Assembly (NCBI GenBank): GCA_035222895.1
Contig: JAVYIG010001595.1
Location: forward strand, 186,001-250,000
Direction of reading: 5' to 3'
From: Strongylocentrotus droebachiensis
Lineage: Eukaryota; Echinodermata; Echinoidea; Camarodonta; Strongylocentrotidae
Length of the DNA: 64,000 bases
Every line of letters begins with the position of its first letter. Positions within the stretch are counted from its first letter, which is position 1. Made by a program: the position numbers and the translations under genes. The notes under the pieces were generated by a model. The model did not search any database. It saw only the letters and a program-made list of their open reading frames with translations, and was not told the origin of the DNA. Shown one piece after another: positions 32,601 to 46,800 of the stretch.

Positions 32601-35600
32601 CGTTTTATGATTTCCTTTATCAGTAACATGCCGTGCTCAACCCAAATACAAACTTTGGGGTCATCTTTACATTGAGTGTACCTCATTTTAGTCCTTCAAA
32701 TTAAACAATCCATGTAGGCCTATTATGTCATCACAGAAATAAGCTTCTAAGTGTGAAATAATGACCTCTTTCATCGCCATGTCTCTGAACTTAATTAGCA
32801 AACGAAACACGCAAAACAGCCCATCAGTTATTGCGTCATTATACTGTACAGTGTAGTATTATCTATTCGAAGTCCCTCTCGGCAAGGATGTCGGTAATTG
32901 AGTAGAACACTCATACTGTAACAGTTCTATCCGATGTCCCTAGAAGCAAGGACGTCATAAACAACGATTTTCGTGTATTAGAATATTCTCTTCAACGTCC
33001 CTCTATTAAGCAAGGATGTTATGTCACAATAACAATACAAATTGTAGTATATTGTAATTGACGTCCCTCGAAGCAAAGATGTCATATTGCATAATAGCAA
33101 TCATAAGGTGTTAGTATTTTCTCTTCGACGTCACCTTTGGTCAGGATACCATGGGTGTCGGGATACGGAAGCAGAAATAGTCTGTCCATCACTAGTGGGT
33201 TTATCCAGCGGAAATCTTTCAAGGATTATAGGGTGCTTCGACCTAGCCGGCCGGGGAGCCAGGGGGGCTATTTTCATCCGGGGAGGTTTGAGACATTGCT
33301 TTATTGAAGATCAATCTGCTATAGATATCACAAGGGAAGGGAGTAAGTACTGAATGGGGTCGGTGAGGAATGGGAGGGGGTAGGGGGTAGGCGCAAACCC
33401 CTTCAGGTTTATCCACCTTAAGTTAGGTACAAACAGAAATAAGTCCCACGGCAGTAGATTTAGATCCCAAAGGCACCCCTATAAAGGATAAAATCACTAA
33501 TAATCTGTTTGTGTTTGATACATTAAAAATTATCATGAATTATAATACATAATTTAAAATTTCGTCAATTCGTGTGTGCGCGCGTGTGTGTGTGTGTGTG
33601 TTTAAAAAAAATTTGCAGGAGTTATCTCCTGGTTTGAAAATTTAGAGTTTCCACCCTTGTTGCTTTCTTGTAGACCCCCTTTCCCAATATTCACTGCCAC
33701 TCATCATAAATAGAGCGAATAAACTCAGAAGCTGAGAGCAGCAACAGAATAAATATTAATGCTGCATACCACTTACAAAATCGAGATCACATGTTTTCAT
33801 ATGTGTTTGCATTTTTTCTATTCCCAGCTAGGTTTCGTTCCTTGACGGATCACGTGACATGACGTGATGAGTGAGTAAGATCTGGAGAAGACAAGTCCAA
33901 GGGTCATGACCATGGAGATGCCTCGAGATCTTCAAGAGAACAGCGAAGCAGACATCTTAATCCACGCTTGTTTCCGATGTTCTCTAAATTAACCTCAACA
34001 AGCAGACCGCCTGCAGGAAAGTTCAAACATCATCCTCGATCCCCCAACTACTTTTCCAGATCCTTTATTGTCCCTGGCGTTCCTCAAAATAGGCAATTAG
34101 GCTGCTTTTAGTCATGATATCCAATGAAACTAAAGAGAAGTATCACCAATGTAACTGAAATGTCATGGTATTTTTGTATTTCATTACATTATGTAAAGAC
34201 AGTAAAACAAACAAAATGAAAGATGGTATGCAATACCAGTGTAGAGGTTAAGTAACAGTCAGACCTTGTAGTCAGACTCTGCTATCCAGTTATCAAATGA
34301 ACCCCACATCTCACGTCGACTACGCCCTATCCTCCCCCTTCTGTGTTATCTGGAACACATCTATAATTTGAATCATATTTTGATATGAACTTAATATAAA
34401 TCATGCTCGTTATTAAGTTGAGGGTTGGTTAGTTGGTTTGTTTAGCTGACTACTGAGAAAGCATGTATATGCTTGTAAGCAGCAAGGGGACCAACGGCTT
34501 TAATTCCTCTCAGAGGGACTTAGTAATGAGGATTAATGCCTTACCATAGGGCACTAGCTCATCGCATTGGTGTCGAATCCAGGACCTTCCGGTGACGAGA
34601 CCTCTGCTCTACCACTGAGCCATCGTGCCTCACCCTTGCTCCCAATTTTGTTGTCTCCACCTCTCACTCTTTCTCTCTCTCTGCTAAACATGTCATGTGT
34701 CCATCTGAAACAGTCTGCATTCTACAAAATACTCTCTGATCGCATCCTTATGTCTTTCAACATCATTATTTTTATTCCATCCATCTCAGACACGTCAGAC
34801 TGGGACTGGATTGCATCCTCACCTCAATGGTGTTGCAGCATCCTGCCACACCCTTTTCATCTCCCTCTGTGGTGCATGTGTCCACATGAATTCTGGGAAC
34901 CAGCTAAAGCCTCCAGTCCGGGCTATCCCTCTGATGAAGGTATACGAGAAATCCGTGTCACTGATAGAGTCGATAGCAGGGCTTACGACTCGAGTACTGA
35001 AGAGGGAGAAAAGGGAAGAAACATAAGAAAATGAAGAAAACAATCCCTGAACTGAGTATAACTATTATTGCTTTGAATTTTCACTAATTTCACTACAGAT
35101 TTTCATTAAAAAGAGAGGCCTGTTATCTTGCATTTTTCCTAAAAGGGTTGTAAAGAACTCAGCTCAGTTTAACACGTTTCAAATCGTTTTAACACTAGGA
35201 GTGTTTGAAACAACAAACATGTTCAAAGATATCTCGATTTATCAAAATTTATCAAACTTATCAAAATCCAGGTATATACAGTATAAACCAATAACAATCG
35301 AGTTCCCAAATGATCTCTGAGTTGTGCCGACCTTTCCCAAATTGTTTCCCCAATTATTAAGTGATATCCCAGTTTGTTGTTTCCAAACTTTTATCATGAT
35401 CTCCTAATATGTTTCGTAAATTATCGACGAGTTTATGAAGTTTCCCCGATTGTATCCTTAAATATCAACAAGTTGCGCAGAGTTCTCCCCATTCGGTTCG
35501 TATTTATTTACAAGTTGTACAGGTCTATCTCGATTTCTTCCCCAAACCATTTCCACGTTTAGCGGAGGTTTATAGTGGTTTGTTTCTCAGATTATATCCC

Positions 35601-38600
35601 GATCTATTTCCATAGTACCCTACATACAGGTTCTGCTGAGCTAACCCGATCTGCTTCCAGTGTGTTCTAAGAGTTCGACACAGCTATCCCAACCTGCTTC
35701 CCAACTCGGAAGATTTCTATACTTTTTCATTTCTCTGTTTTATCAAACAAACCTGTTTCTATTGATGCAGTCCAAGAGCGGTTCCAGCCATCCCTCCGTA
35801 CATTCACAATGCGAGTCCAGGAAGACAAGCACGGTAGCATTACGACTTGCTGCCGATACTCCTGCGAGTCGGGACCCTACGACTCCGCTACGATGCGGCA
35901 TGCGCAGCAACCGCGTAGGTACGGGAAGATGGGAGATGTAATCTTCGAGCCAGCCCCTATACCAATCTTCTGTAGAACAACAAAAAAAATGATGATGATT
36001 TAAAATCAGAGGTGTGATGATGAAGGATTTCCTATCCTGATATAAAGAAAGGGATTACAATAATAACAACGTCTTCCAAATGGCAGGTTGACGAGTAAAA
36101 CGGCGTTCATTTAGAAGAATTAAAATAAACGTAGTCAGGTAGAAATAGTTTTGTGCAAAACTCAATTTTAACCCTAACCCTAACCATATACTTGACGATA
36201 TAAAGTCCGTAGCAAAGTACAAAAGTTCTTGACATATATTTTTTTTAAAGAAGGAAATATCTATACGTCCGAGCATGAAACGACCTCACAGAAATTGCCA
36301 TGAGGTCTCTTTAAGAAACATGCAACGGGTCATCATAATTATCCTTGTCAAGGGTCATTTTATATCTGAAAGGTTGTGTCCGGAGTGCCCTGGTCATTTG
36401 TAAAGTAGCCGGAAGGTCAGACATGTCGCGTTCTATTGAAATCAATCTGACCAGTACTTGCAGTAGCCTGGGACTGGACACATGCTTGTAATTTCCTTTC
36501 ATTATGGGAAAGTCACTGCTATTTCAATACATCTTATTAACCATGTGCATGACGATAACATAATTAGGGAAGTTAACGGAAAAGTCTGACCAAGAAAACA
36601 TTTCCTTGATAAGACCCAGTTCCTTAAGCGGTTTCACATCAAATGCAAAGAGACGGTTAAAATAATGAGTATGGTCAATATTAAAGATTTCGATTTGACC
36701 GGCTGGGAAGTAAATTCCGAAGGGACCAATACAGTGTGATCAACGAAATATTCCTCAAACTTTCATGATTCACTGCTCTTTCAAAATAAGTTAGAACCTT
36801 TAATGATTGCCATTTTAATGGCAGGAAGCCTTTGAATATTTACCAAATTCAGTGATAAGATTTCATTATTTCGCGGCATGAATCTTAAGAAATTTGGTCC
36901 ACCTGCGTAAAGAAAAAACAACAACTATGTTTTACAATATTAGGATGAGCTTATGATAATTATCCAATAATATTGCAAACGAATTATCATTTGGTCGCCA
37001 GGCTTTCATTTACATAATAGCAATTTGATGGACCTTATGGAACTCGTTAATGTAACCTACAGCATTTACAATTTAGTATACAGTCTTAAAAATAATCGGT
37101 CCTTTACCTCCTTCAAGACTACTGGCATCGTCGACCATCACGATCTCCTCCAGAAGGTGTCTCGGTGATCGTACGATGACGCTCCAGATCGTTCTAAGGA
37201 GCACGCTCTTAGCCTCGTTGTGGAAAACGATGATGACTGAAGCTCTGGGTAGGTCGTGACGATATCGAAACATACGGCACCTGGGTCGTCGGGAAGGACG
37301 ATAAAATGGTCGAAGAAATTATTAGAAAGAAAAGGGAGGTTGAAAAATAGAGTAGGAGCGCGGTGAAACAGGTTGCTACACGAAAGGCTCTTGTAAGGGA
37401 CGATTTTATAGGATTATACTGAATTACTCTTCCATCACTTACGAGTTCAATTTTATTTCTATTATTGTTTTTCATTATTATTGATAAAATCAACATAAAG
37501 CGGAAAAATTAAATCGGATAAAAGTGCCCGAAACTGTTGGCAATTCAGTGTATACAATTTTCTCATTACGTACACTCGCCAATCCAGCCATTTTTATCAA
37601 CGTCAATACATGTCTGACGTAAATCGTCGTCAAATTTAAAATAAAAAGTGTCAAAGAGCGTGATCGGGCAGGGTGAAGGGATAGCAGGAGCGGATCCAGG
37701 ATTTCTTAGGGGGGGGGGCCCCAATTTTTTTTTTTTTTTTGCTCCCGAAAATTTGAAAATCGCGCCGGCCGAGAAGTCGCTCAGTTGGGGGGGGGGGGGG
37801 GGGGGGGGGGTAGTGAGCACATCATTTTTTTTGGTCATCGAAAATTTTAAAATTTGCACCCCCCCCCCCCCCCCTTGAGCGCCAGGGGGGCCCCAACCCC
37901 CCAAAAAGGTAAAAATCACGTGATTTTACATGATTTTTTTCTCAAGGGGGGCCCGGGCCCCCCGGGCCCCCCCCCCCCTGGATCCGCCACTGAGGAATAG
38001 GGTGTGGACATGGGGCGTGCAGTATAGTAGGGTCAGGGGCTGAGGGGCCATGGGACGTGGTGGGCTTGAGTCTGGACCTTTATTGAGGGTCAAAGATAGT
38101 GGTGAAGTGTGGTCAAGGGACGTGACAAGATAGGGTCTGGGCGGTTTAAGGGTTAGGGATTAACGATTGGTGTGTTGAGTGTGGGGCACGATACGTTTGA
38201 GTCAACAAGGGAAAAAGGGTTGGGCAAGAGCGTGGTGTGGTGTGGTAAAGTCAGAGGAGGCCATGAGGCGATTAACTGGGGTCTGGAACACGATGGGTTG
38301 GATATGGGCATGGGGTGTGGGCATGGGGGTGTGGTCAAGGGCGTGGTTATCTTACCTTGGAGGACGATGATCTGGAAGCGTCCGATTCAACGCTATCTGA
38401 TCACTGGCAAAAACATTGAACTGGTGCTTCTTGAATAGCTCATCCGCCACATTCTTATCCTCAGGGGCAATCACCACACCCTTCCCATTTTCTCCTAGCC
38501 CATCGTCCCTCCAGACATAACCCGGATCTTCAAATGGTAGAGTCCTTTTGTAAAATGTTTCTCGATTAACTCCGGAGAAATCATGTCTGTTTTTAGAGAT

Positions 38601-40825
38601 GTCGTGCTCATCGTCGAAAAGCGCCGATATTGCTCTGGTTCTGTTGACTTGTACAAACACCTGATGCGTGTCATCTTCAGGCTCGCCTAGAATTAAATTC
38701 AGAAATGTAATTTAAAAATACATGTAGGCATATATTTATAAGACAAGTACGATTAATTACTGATAAGTTGCATGGGATATACATTTTGAAAGAGTAACCG
38801 TTACATTTATGAACAGAAAATGAAAGGTTTCGTTGTACTGAAATAGATTGGAATCCTCTATTAATTTTAAGAAGGGTTAAACATCTTTTTCACGTTCTTT
38901 TTTCGTTTTACACTACAACCACTCTCCCATTACAAGAAGAAAAAAAAATCAAGCATACAAATTCAATGATTCTCCTTTTACGTTAATAAGGTTTTGTTGG
39001 AAGACAGAATGGTGTTAATTAAACTACTTTAACTAAGACCTAACGTCTTCCTGGCCCAAGACTAAAGGTGTTATATATTCAATGGAGGAAGAAAAAATGA
39101 AGGAAAATTAATAGTACACGTAAAATCTGAATCAACAAATGTGTAACCTACTGTCTATTAAACATTAATTCCTACCTCGTACATTTGTAAAATGGGATAG
39201 AATAATATGTTCAGGGTAGAGATTATACAGACTGTGAACCATACATCCGATGCGAATAAATAGGCTACAATCGTAATTCCGTTTCGTTTGCGATTATGCC
39301 TTACTAACCAAGATCTAACCATGAATTGTCACAAGGTCAGAACTTATTTTTGTAATTTGTTTAAAGGTAATACAAAGTTTTGGTATGGGGTAATGAATTT
39401 GATTCAAATGGACACATTGGAAGCATATACGATCCTACAAAATTCAGTGATCGTTGTCGCGGTCGAAATCGACTCTAAAGTTATGAAATTATAAATAATA
39501 AACACTTTACGTTGAATAGCTCCCTCTCAAGGTCAAGATATTAATTAAACTATACAATGTCTATTGACTAAAATCGACCGATTAGTTATTCTTGTTCGGA
39601 AATTATATACAACTACATACTCTGAGATTTTCATGGTCGCAGCTACCATTGTACGGCCGTAGGAGCTATTTGAAATTTATCAAAATTTACCGGGAGCACC
39701 GGTAAATCTTTTCTCGAAAGCAGAAATTTCTTGTGTTTTTAATACATCCACAGGGGCATCCAAATATATCAAAATTGTAAAGAATCACTATCCACCCATT
39801 CTTTTAAATTTCCCAAAACTTTGTAATACCTTTAAGCTTTATAATTGCATTGGATTGATATGAGAAATTAAAGTGTGGGATGTGTATGCTATCAATTAGA
39901 GGGTTTTTTTTTTTTAAAGAGTGGTAAAGAGTGGTAGCATATTATGGGGAGATAGAGAGAGAGCAAGAGAGAGAGAAAGAGAGAGAGGGAGAAAGGAAGA
40001 GAGAGAGAGAGAGAGAGAAAAGGAGAGAGCAGAGAAATAGCAAACTCTTGTCATACCATGAATGGTAATTATATCTCAGTCTTTTTCACATGAATGACAA
40101 TTGGTATTGTAAATGTAGTTGCCTTGAGTTTGTCTAAACCTTTATATCCTTGAACACAGGGTAATTGATTCCCTTGGCATTCTATGAAGTTCAAAAGGAC
40201 ATGAGGCTCAAAGAGACATGAAGTTTAAAGGATGATAGGTTGAATAATGCATCTCTTACAAATTGAGTAGAATGTGTGTTAAAGTGGCAAACTTCTGATA
40301 AATAATTATCTAGAGAACATTTGATAGCTTTGAAAACAGGCACGATTAAATTTCTAAAAGAAGAGCATTTCGTTCTCATAAAATTGTTGGCATTGTGCCC
40401 CCCATCCCGGCTATACTGCTTTTCACAGAAAGGGGCATAATATACCTTGAAAGGGGCACTCATCACCGATTAAAGGGGGAGTTCTTAGAAAGGAAAAATG
40501 CACTTATTACACGGGAAAAGGGCACTTGTCAAGGGTGAAAAGGAAGCATTTGTAAGTAATGGAAAGGGTACTTATTAGAAAGTTAAAGGGGCACGTGTGA
40601 AAATAAAATAGGCACTTATCATAAGTTTTAAAAGGGTACTTGTAAAGAGTGAAAAGGGCCATTCATTACACAGGAAAAGGGACATTTGTCAAAATATAAG
40701 GGGCACCTTTTGAAAGAAAAATAGGCACTAATCTGAATTGAAAAAGGGGAGCTTTAGGAGAACTTGAAAAAATAGGGAGCATTTGGGCCCCTCCAGCCCC
40801 CCCCCCCCCCCCGAGCGCCTCCTCT

Positions 40826-40861
<36 letters not shown>

Positions 40862-43800
40862 GAGAGAGGGGGAGATATAGAGAGAGGGAGAGAGAGTGTG
40901 TGAGAAGGAGGGGAATGTCTCAAACAAAATTCACTAGTGACGTCACTTTAAATTAGGAGCTTCAAAAAGATGCAAATGTTCTACATGGCTACAAAAGTAA
41001 AAGGGGATTATTACTTGAGTACACCATCATTTCGCATATTATGTGTTATTCAATTTAAAAAACATTATACATGTTTAATGCCAATATTTACATTATCAAT
41101 ACCGGACTTAATTCAAAGAATTATCGTTTCGGGCATTTTTTCGGCAGGATAAATGTCTAAACTTGCAACGGATTAATATCCTTTAATATTATACCATTGG
41201 CGGCGCAGTGACAGAACATTACATGTACAATGTACTAGGATATTTTAAATCATTTTATCAAAAGAGATAAAGACTCTATTTGAACAAGAGGCTATAATAC
41301 CATGGTGTAGTCCTACTTTGACGGGGAGGTATAGGGTAGAGTTCCCACGAAGTCTGGATACAGAGTAAAGTGGAACCCCGTAGACAAGGTCAATGTCATG
41401 GATATCTGTACGGTCAATATATATTACGCTACGCTTCATCAGCATTAAACCTGTATGATATCTGTAGAGAAAATTGCCATTTGGACTAATACCGATTCGT
41501 CTCACCCCATTTGGTCTAATATCAATTAGTCTAATAGCACTTCGTCCATTTTAACGAGGTATAAACATTATTTCGCCTCCTTTTCACTTTGTCCGTGTGT
41601 CAATGTGTGTCAATTTGTCCAATACAATCGTAGAAGTGTTGTTGAGTTTAGTTGGTCTATGCTACGCCTCATCAACATTGCCTTTAATGGGTTTTTGCTC
41701 AAACTTTCAGTGACCTGTTTCTCTCACTTTTCTGCTTCTACTGAAACCAACTTAATATCAATGTGGACTTCCCCTTTAAATGTCCAAATAAATATCCAAA
41801 TTTGATGATGGGTCAAAGAAAATAATTAATATTGTTTTATCAACTGTACTATTACAGATTGTGGAAAATTGTGAGCTAGTCACTGTTAAAGGTCTAGAAA
41901 TTGAATCTATAAATATGAGGAAAGAAAATAGTCAGTACATTGTACAATGGTTACTGCACGACGTTTGGAGGTAGGTTCAAATGCCATCATGGTCATCACG
42001 TGTTATATTATAATAAAAACCAAGCATCGTTACCTTTACATTGAACCAAAATGAGGGTGTGTGTAGTTTGATAAAATCATTATTGACCTCTGGTGTCATT
42101 GAAACAAAAGACCCCCTGAAAAAAGGGCATCCTGTCTCATATCGATACACTCCCATGTGGGGTACAAGATCTTCTACCCGATTATATTTCAAAGCAATTT
42201 TTATTTTCCTCACTTTCAACGCTAACAAGATCTGTCATTGTATCGCACGAGTACCACTCTAGAGGGTTGTATACTTCAGTAACGTCTCAAGATATTGTGT
42301 GTAGTCAAATGAAAGTGACAGGGAGAAACAAATATTATTCGTCGAAGGAGGGGAGGGGGAGAGAGAGAGGGGGATTTAGGGGAGAGATGGGAGGGATGAG
42401 AATGAGAGGCTGAGAGATATGGCGGAAAGGGCAGTGAGGGAGAGGAAGGGGAATGAGGCAAAGGGAGAGTGGGGGTGGAGAGAGAAAGAGAGGGAAAGAG
42501 AGGGAGGGAGGGAGAAGGGAGACCGAGAGAGAGAGAGGGGATGGAGAAAGAGAGGGGAGGGCCCGGAGAGGGAGTAGGGTAGGGTGAGAAAAAGAATGAG
42601 GGAGGGGAAGACCTAAATTGGCGAGCCGACCGACCCCTCCAATGTTTGAATGCCCATAAAACAGCAATACAACTTGAACGGTATGCACTGCCGGTCAATT
42701 TCTGGATACGCCAATGTTCCATAAATCCGAAATCTAAGGAAATTAGGATTTATCCCCAATAAGCAATATTTGAAAGCCTACTTCCGCAATATGAACCCAT
42801 GAATGAAAACGGTATTAAACATCAACTTCAACGTTCAATTTTACAAAAGAAATTACAGCCCATTAATTTTAGAATTAAACGAAATACATAGCATTAGAAT
42901 AGTGGGGGAGATTCGATCAGTTTTGAACTGTTCCATCGGGAGGTCACGACCGAATTGCGACGAGTGATGACTTTCGTAATTGCCTGTCAGTAGCCGTACG
43001 TGTTTTTATATAAAACAAACAAGTGACATTTCACCCCTTGTGGACTTGAAAGATGATTGGCAAGGGACGAGGAAAGGTGAAGTTTAATAGTTTAGGGGTT
43101 GTTTCACAAAGATCCCAAGTCGAACTTATCTCTAAGTTGGACTTAAATATTATGGACAGCCATTTGTAGCCTTAAAATAATATATTCAAAAGCGAAAATG
43201 CAAGTAATTTAGACTTTTTATATATTCCACATCAAGAACATGAAATCTCATTGATAATAGAAAATATGAATGATTTGAATCAACATTTTATGCATTTATG
43301 AAATAACGTTCCCAAAATATTTTCAAAGATGCTAATGGCTTTCCATAATTGTTAAGTCCAACTTAAAGATGAGTTCAACTTAGGATCTTTGTGAAACACA
43401 GATCGTGAACATACGTTTTGGGCTCCGTGATTGAACATGGTTTAATAATGGGTGTGTTTGATAATATTTTACGTTTGTAGTTTGGAACTTTGAATTGTGT
43501 AGCAAAGGCAAATAAAGTTTTTTGTGAGTCGCTGCAGCCCGAGCCCCCGCCCCCTTCCAGATTCGGCAGTGATTAACTGTATTGCATAATATCTAATAAT
43601 CTGTACGTATTCCTGGAATAAATCTTTGAGACGGCCCAGTCAGATCAGTTAAAAATAATTTGATCAAGAAGACTGAGTAAACTCTTGCATCATCAAAACA
43701 CTATAGGAAAATTATCTTCCCGAAATGTAAATAGACATGAGATAGACCGAGACAACCTATCCTCATCAGCTCGAGTTTGCAAATAGTGACAATGATTAGT

Positions 43801-46800
43801 GTCTCCATACTGCCATAATTATTCTCATCTATCAGGATTATTGTCTGGAATGTTGCAGTGGCGATGTGTAAGCACTGATTATCATTGATCCGATGGCGGC
43901 GGGGCGGGGGAGAGGTGTCTCCTCTTTTGTTAAATATTGTATGCGTAACTTTATCGTTTATCATAAACATCTCATGTTAACTCTTATTGTCAAAATACTC
44001 GCTCGCTCTCAAAATCAAAAACTTTGGAAGTTGATATTCGGGCAAGCGACAACACCTACCCTCCAGTAAACTTTTATCCGTAAGCCTTAGGATCACCCCA
44101 AGCAAGTATTATTTCAAATGTATTCATACATGTAGTTCGCATCGAGTTACACATTTCTTTTTTGTTATACTGATCGAAATGTTTAGTCGTTTTTCTTACA
44201 ATATTCAACTATTTCCCCCATACATTATAAGCCTCAACGATTCCAACTACCATCATCACTGGTCATATGAAATTGTGAGAAGTGACTTCAATTCCAATAT
44301 AATACAAAGTTTTTTTTAACGAGCCTGTACGGCTGTTCCCTTTTCTTCCAAAACTGCCTGCCAAAATAATGTTTATGAAGTGAATCCCACCGATCAAGTG
44401 ATTTATTTCATTTCGTTATCTCGATTTAGGTCATGAAAAATACCTGCCAGAATCAATTGTATCCGACACTCAAGTCGGGGTGCAAAATATTTGTATGTTT
44501 GGCATGTGCTGTGTGTCTCCATGGGGGCGGGGATTGCCCTTCAGAGCGTTGGCACATGAACTATAAATGCCTCACCGAATAAAAATCATGAAACATTTTG
44601 GAGATTCTCTCTCTAGTCTTTATCCAAACGGAATGCGTTTCCCTGATGAGAAAGAATTTTGCTATGAAAGCGAGTTATCGTGATAAAATACAGATGAGAT
44701 GAAAATGAATTTTTTAAGGCTTAAATCGCCACAACCGCCGGATTCATTTTGGAGTATCTGGGCAGCAAGATAACAAGTGTAGCACTAGCAAACTACATTT
44801 TAAAACAATTTGGAATCTTTTTAAGCGTCTGTAGTGTTGAAATCAAAGAAAATTATTTGAATACAAAAGGGGTTAATATATCTTTTACTACAATAAAATA
44901 TATGTTGTGCTTTAGAAAAAAAATCGAGGAGCACTCATCTCTATCCACTCTTGTTGCCAGACAAATTAAATAGTTTACATTAAGATTAGGACGGTGATAA
45001 ATTGGGGGGACGTGAAGGGAACAAGGTCGATCTATGAATAACATGACTGCTTTAAATATTTGGAATGATGAGTCTGCATACATTGCATAGCTAGAATGGT
45101 TTGATCAGGGAGGTGAGACATAATTATGTCTCACTTCCCTGGTGTGATTAACGCTTTGGTATGCCCGTAGCGCATAAGCCGTCATTTCTATTGCGTTTTT
45201 GCTTGCGCTAATCAAACCTATGAAGGGAAATAATAACTTAACTTCAGTAACGTTAGTGATTCAAAGTAAATTGAGTTTCACCACGGAACACCAACAAACC
45301 TACTTCACAAAAATAAAACAAAATAAAAAAGAAGAAAAAAGGAACACGTTTCACTCCGTGTACGATATCCGTAATCACCCTCACATGATGCGTCAAAGAC
45401 TGCGCCAGTTCTTGACGCAGTCCTACGTCAGAGAAATAACGCCTCGTGTGCAGAGGGCATTCTAGCTCTAGCTCGATTCTTAGTGCAGTTTTTTATTCAA
45501 ATTCGTGACTACCCCTCCGTGACCGAGACGAGTGTGATTAATGATTGGCTCTAAAACGAAGGGTTATTATTATCATCATCATATTCATGAAGGTTTGAGG
45601 GGGTTGGTCATCGGCGAGCTTGACCCTTTGATGAATACGCCACTGGGGGGAAGGCCCCCCCCCCCCCCCCGACTGTCCAAATCCACTCCACCCCACACAT
45701 CCGAACAACCCAGGCTACATTTGCGGGTGTGAAGTGTTTCCCCATGAGTTTATAGGCGAGTGAAGGTGTGAATTCGGCTATACACCCACACGAATACTTG
45801 CACCATTGATTGAATCAAGAGAGTCAGTATGGTTCCAATTTTCATCTCGTTTTGCTCCATTATAGCTTATTAGATTAACCTTTCCACTCCTAATTCGATT
45901 TTGCTGGACGTTCCTGTCTTAGATAAGAAACTTCGCACTCTTTAAATTCAACTTTAAAGCCTTCTCGTCGCTAAAAAGTTAAAATGAAAGGAACAATACA
46001 GGGCGTATTGTGTTTAAAGATGTTTTCCCCTTCTCTATAACTCGTTCAAGAATTAAAAACAAATTTCCATAGACCTACATAGTACATACAATACCTTGTT
46101 CCTTCAAGTTTAGCCTAATTATTGATTGTGAATTAAGAAATACCACCAAAATCTTTTTCAACTTCTTTTTAACTTCTTGACCTGGGTGAACAAAACCGTG
46201 AGGAAAATCTTTGTCTAAAAATGTGCAGCCAGTTATACGCCTACACAACGAGAATACATGGATATTTTCCACTTCACTTAAATTGTAAAATAAAATCGTT
46301 GCATTTTGATACTTGTCAAGTATTTTTTCTCCTGAATTTGAAGAAATCCCCATGGAAAATTATGAAACGCTTTGTTGATAGCACTGGGTAAAATCTACAC
46401 ATCTATTCATGCAATGAATTTATATAACAAATTCACATAATTTTATCAAGGCTCCTGCAATAAATTTCTCTAAGGAATCTCACTACAAAATATTCTTTTT
46501 TCGTTTCAAGGGTTTTGGTTCGCGAGAGTATAACCATACGACGATTTACTGCTATCTGAAATACGAAATGTTGTGAATTGATATGAATATATAACAAAGT
46601 CACATAATGTTATCAAGGCTCCAGTAATAAATCTCTCTAAAGAATCTCACTACAAATTTTTACATTTTCGTTTCAAGGGTTTTTGTTCGCGAGCGTATAA
46701 TTTACTGCTGTCTGAAATACGAAATGTTGTGAATGGTGGCATTACAACCAGTCCTTCACAAAAGAAACATACAGTGCAGTATACGCCTCCACAGTGAAAT

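Noticed and set aside
33087-33353. 88-codon ORF
   Set aside because: Begins inside the 65-bp minisatellite and has no recognisable domain or splice sites.
34560-34632. tRNA gene
   Set aside because: Only the A and B boxes fit; no acceptor-stem pairing, and the sequence continues into a SINE body.
36171-36190. Telomere-like accctaaccctaacc
   Set aside because: Fewer than three units; chance or a short interstitial remnant, not a telomere array.
37566-37919. 117-codon minus-strand and 76-codon plus-strand ORFs
   Set aside because: Poly-Pro and poly-Gly readings of the G/C-run element.
42276-42722. 148-codon and 117-codon minus-strand ORFs
   Set aside because: Ser/Pro/Leu-rich products of a GA-rich low-complexity tract, with no motif and two equally open frames.
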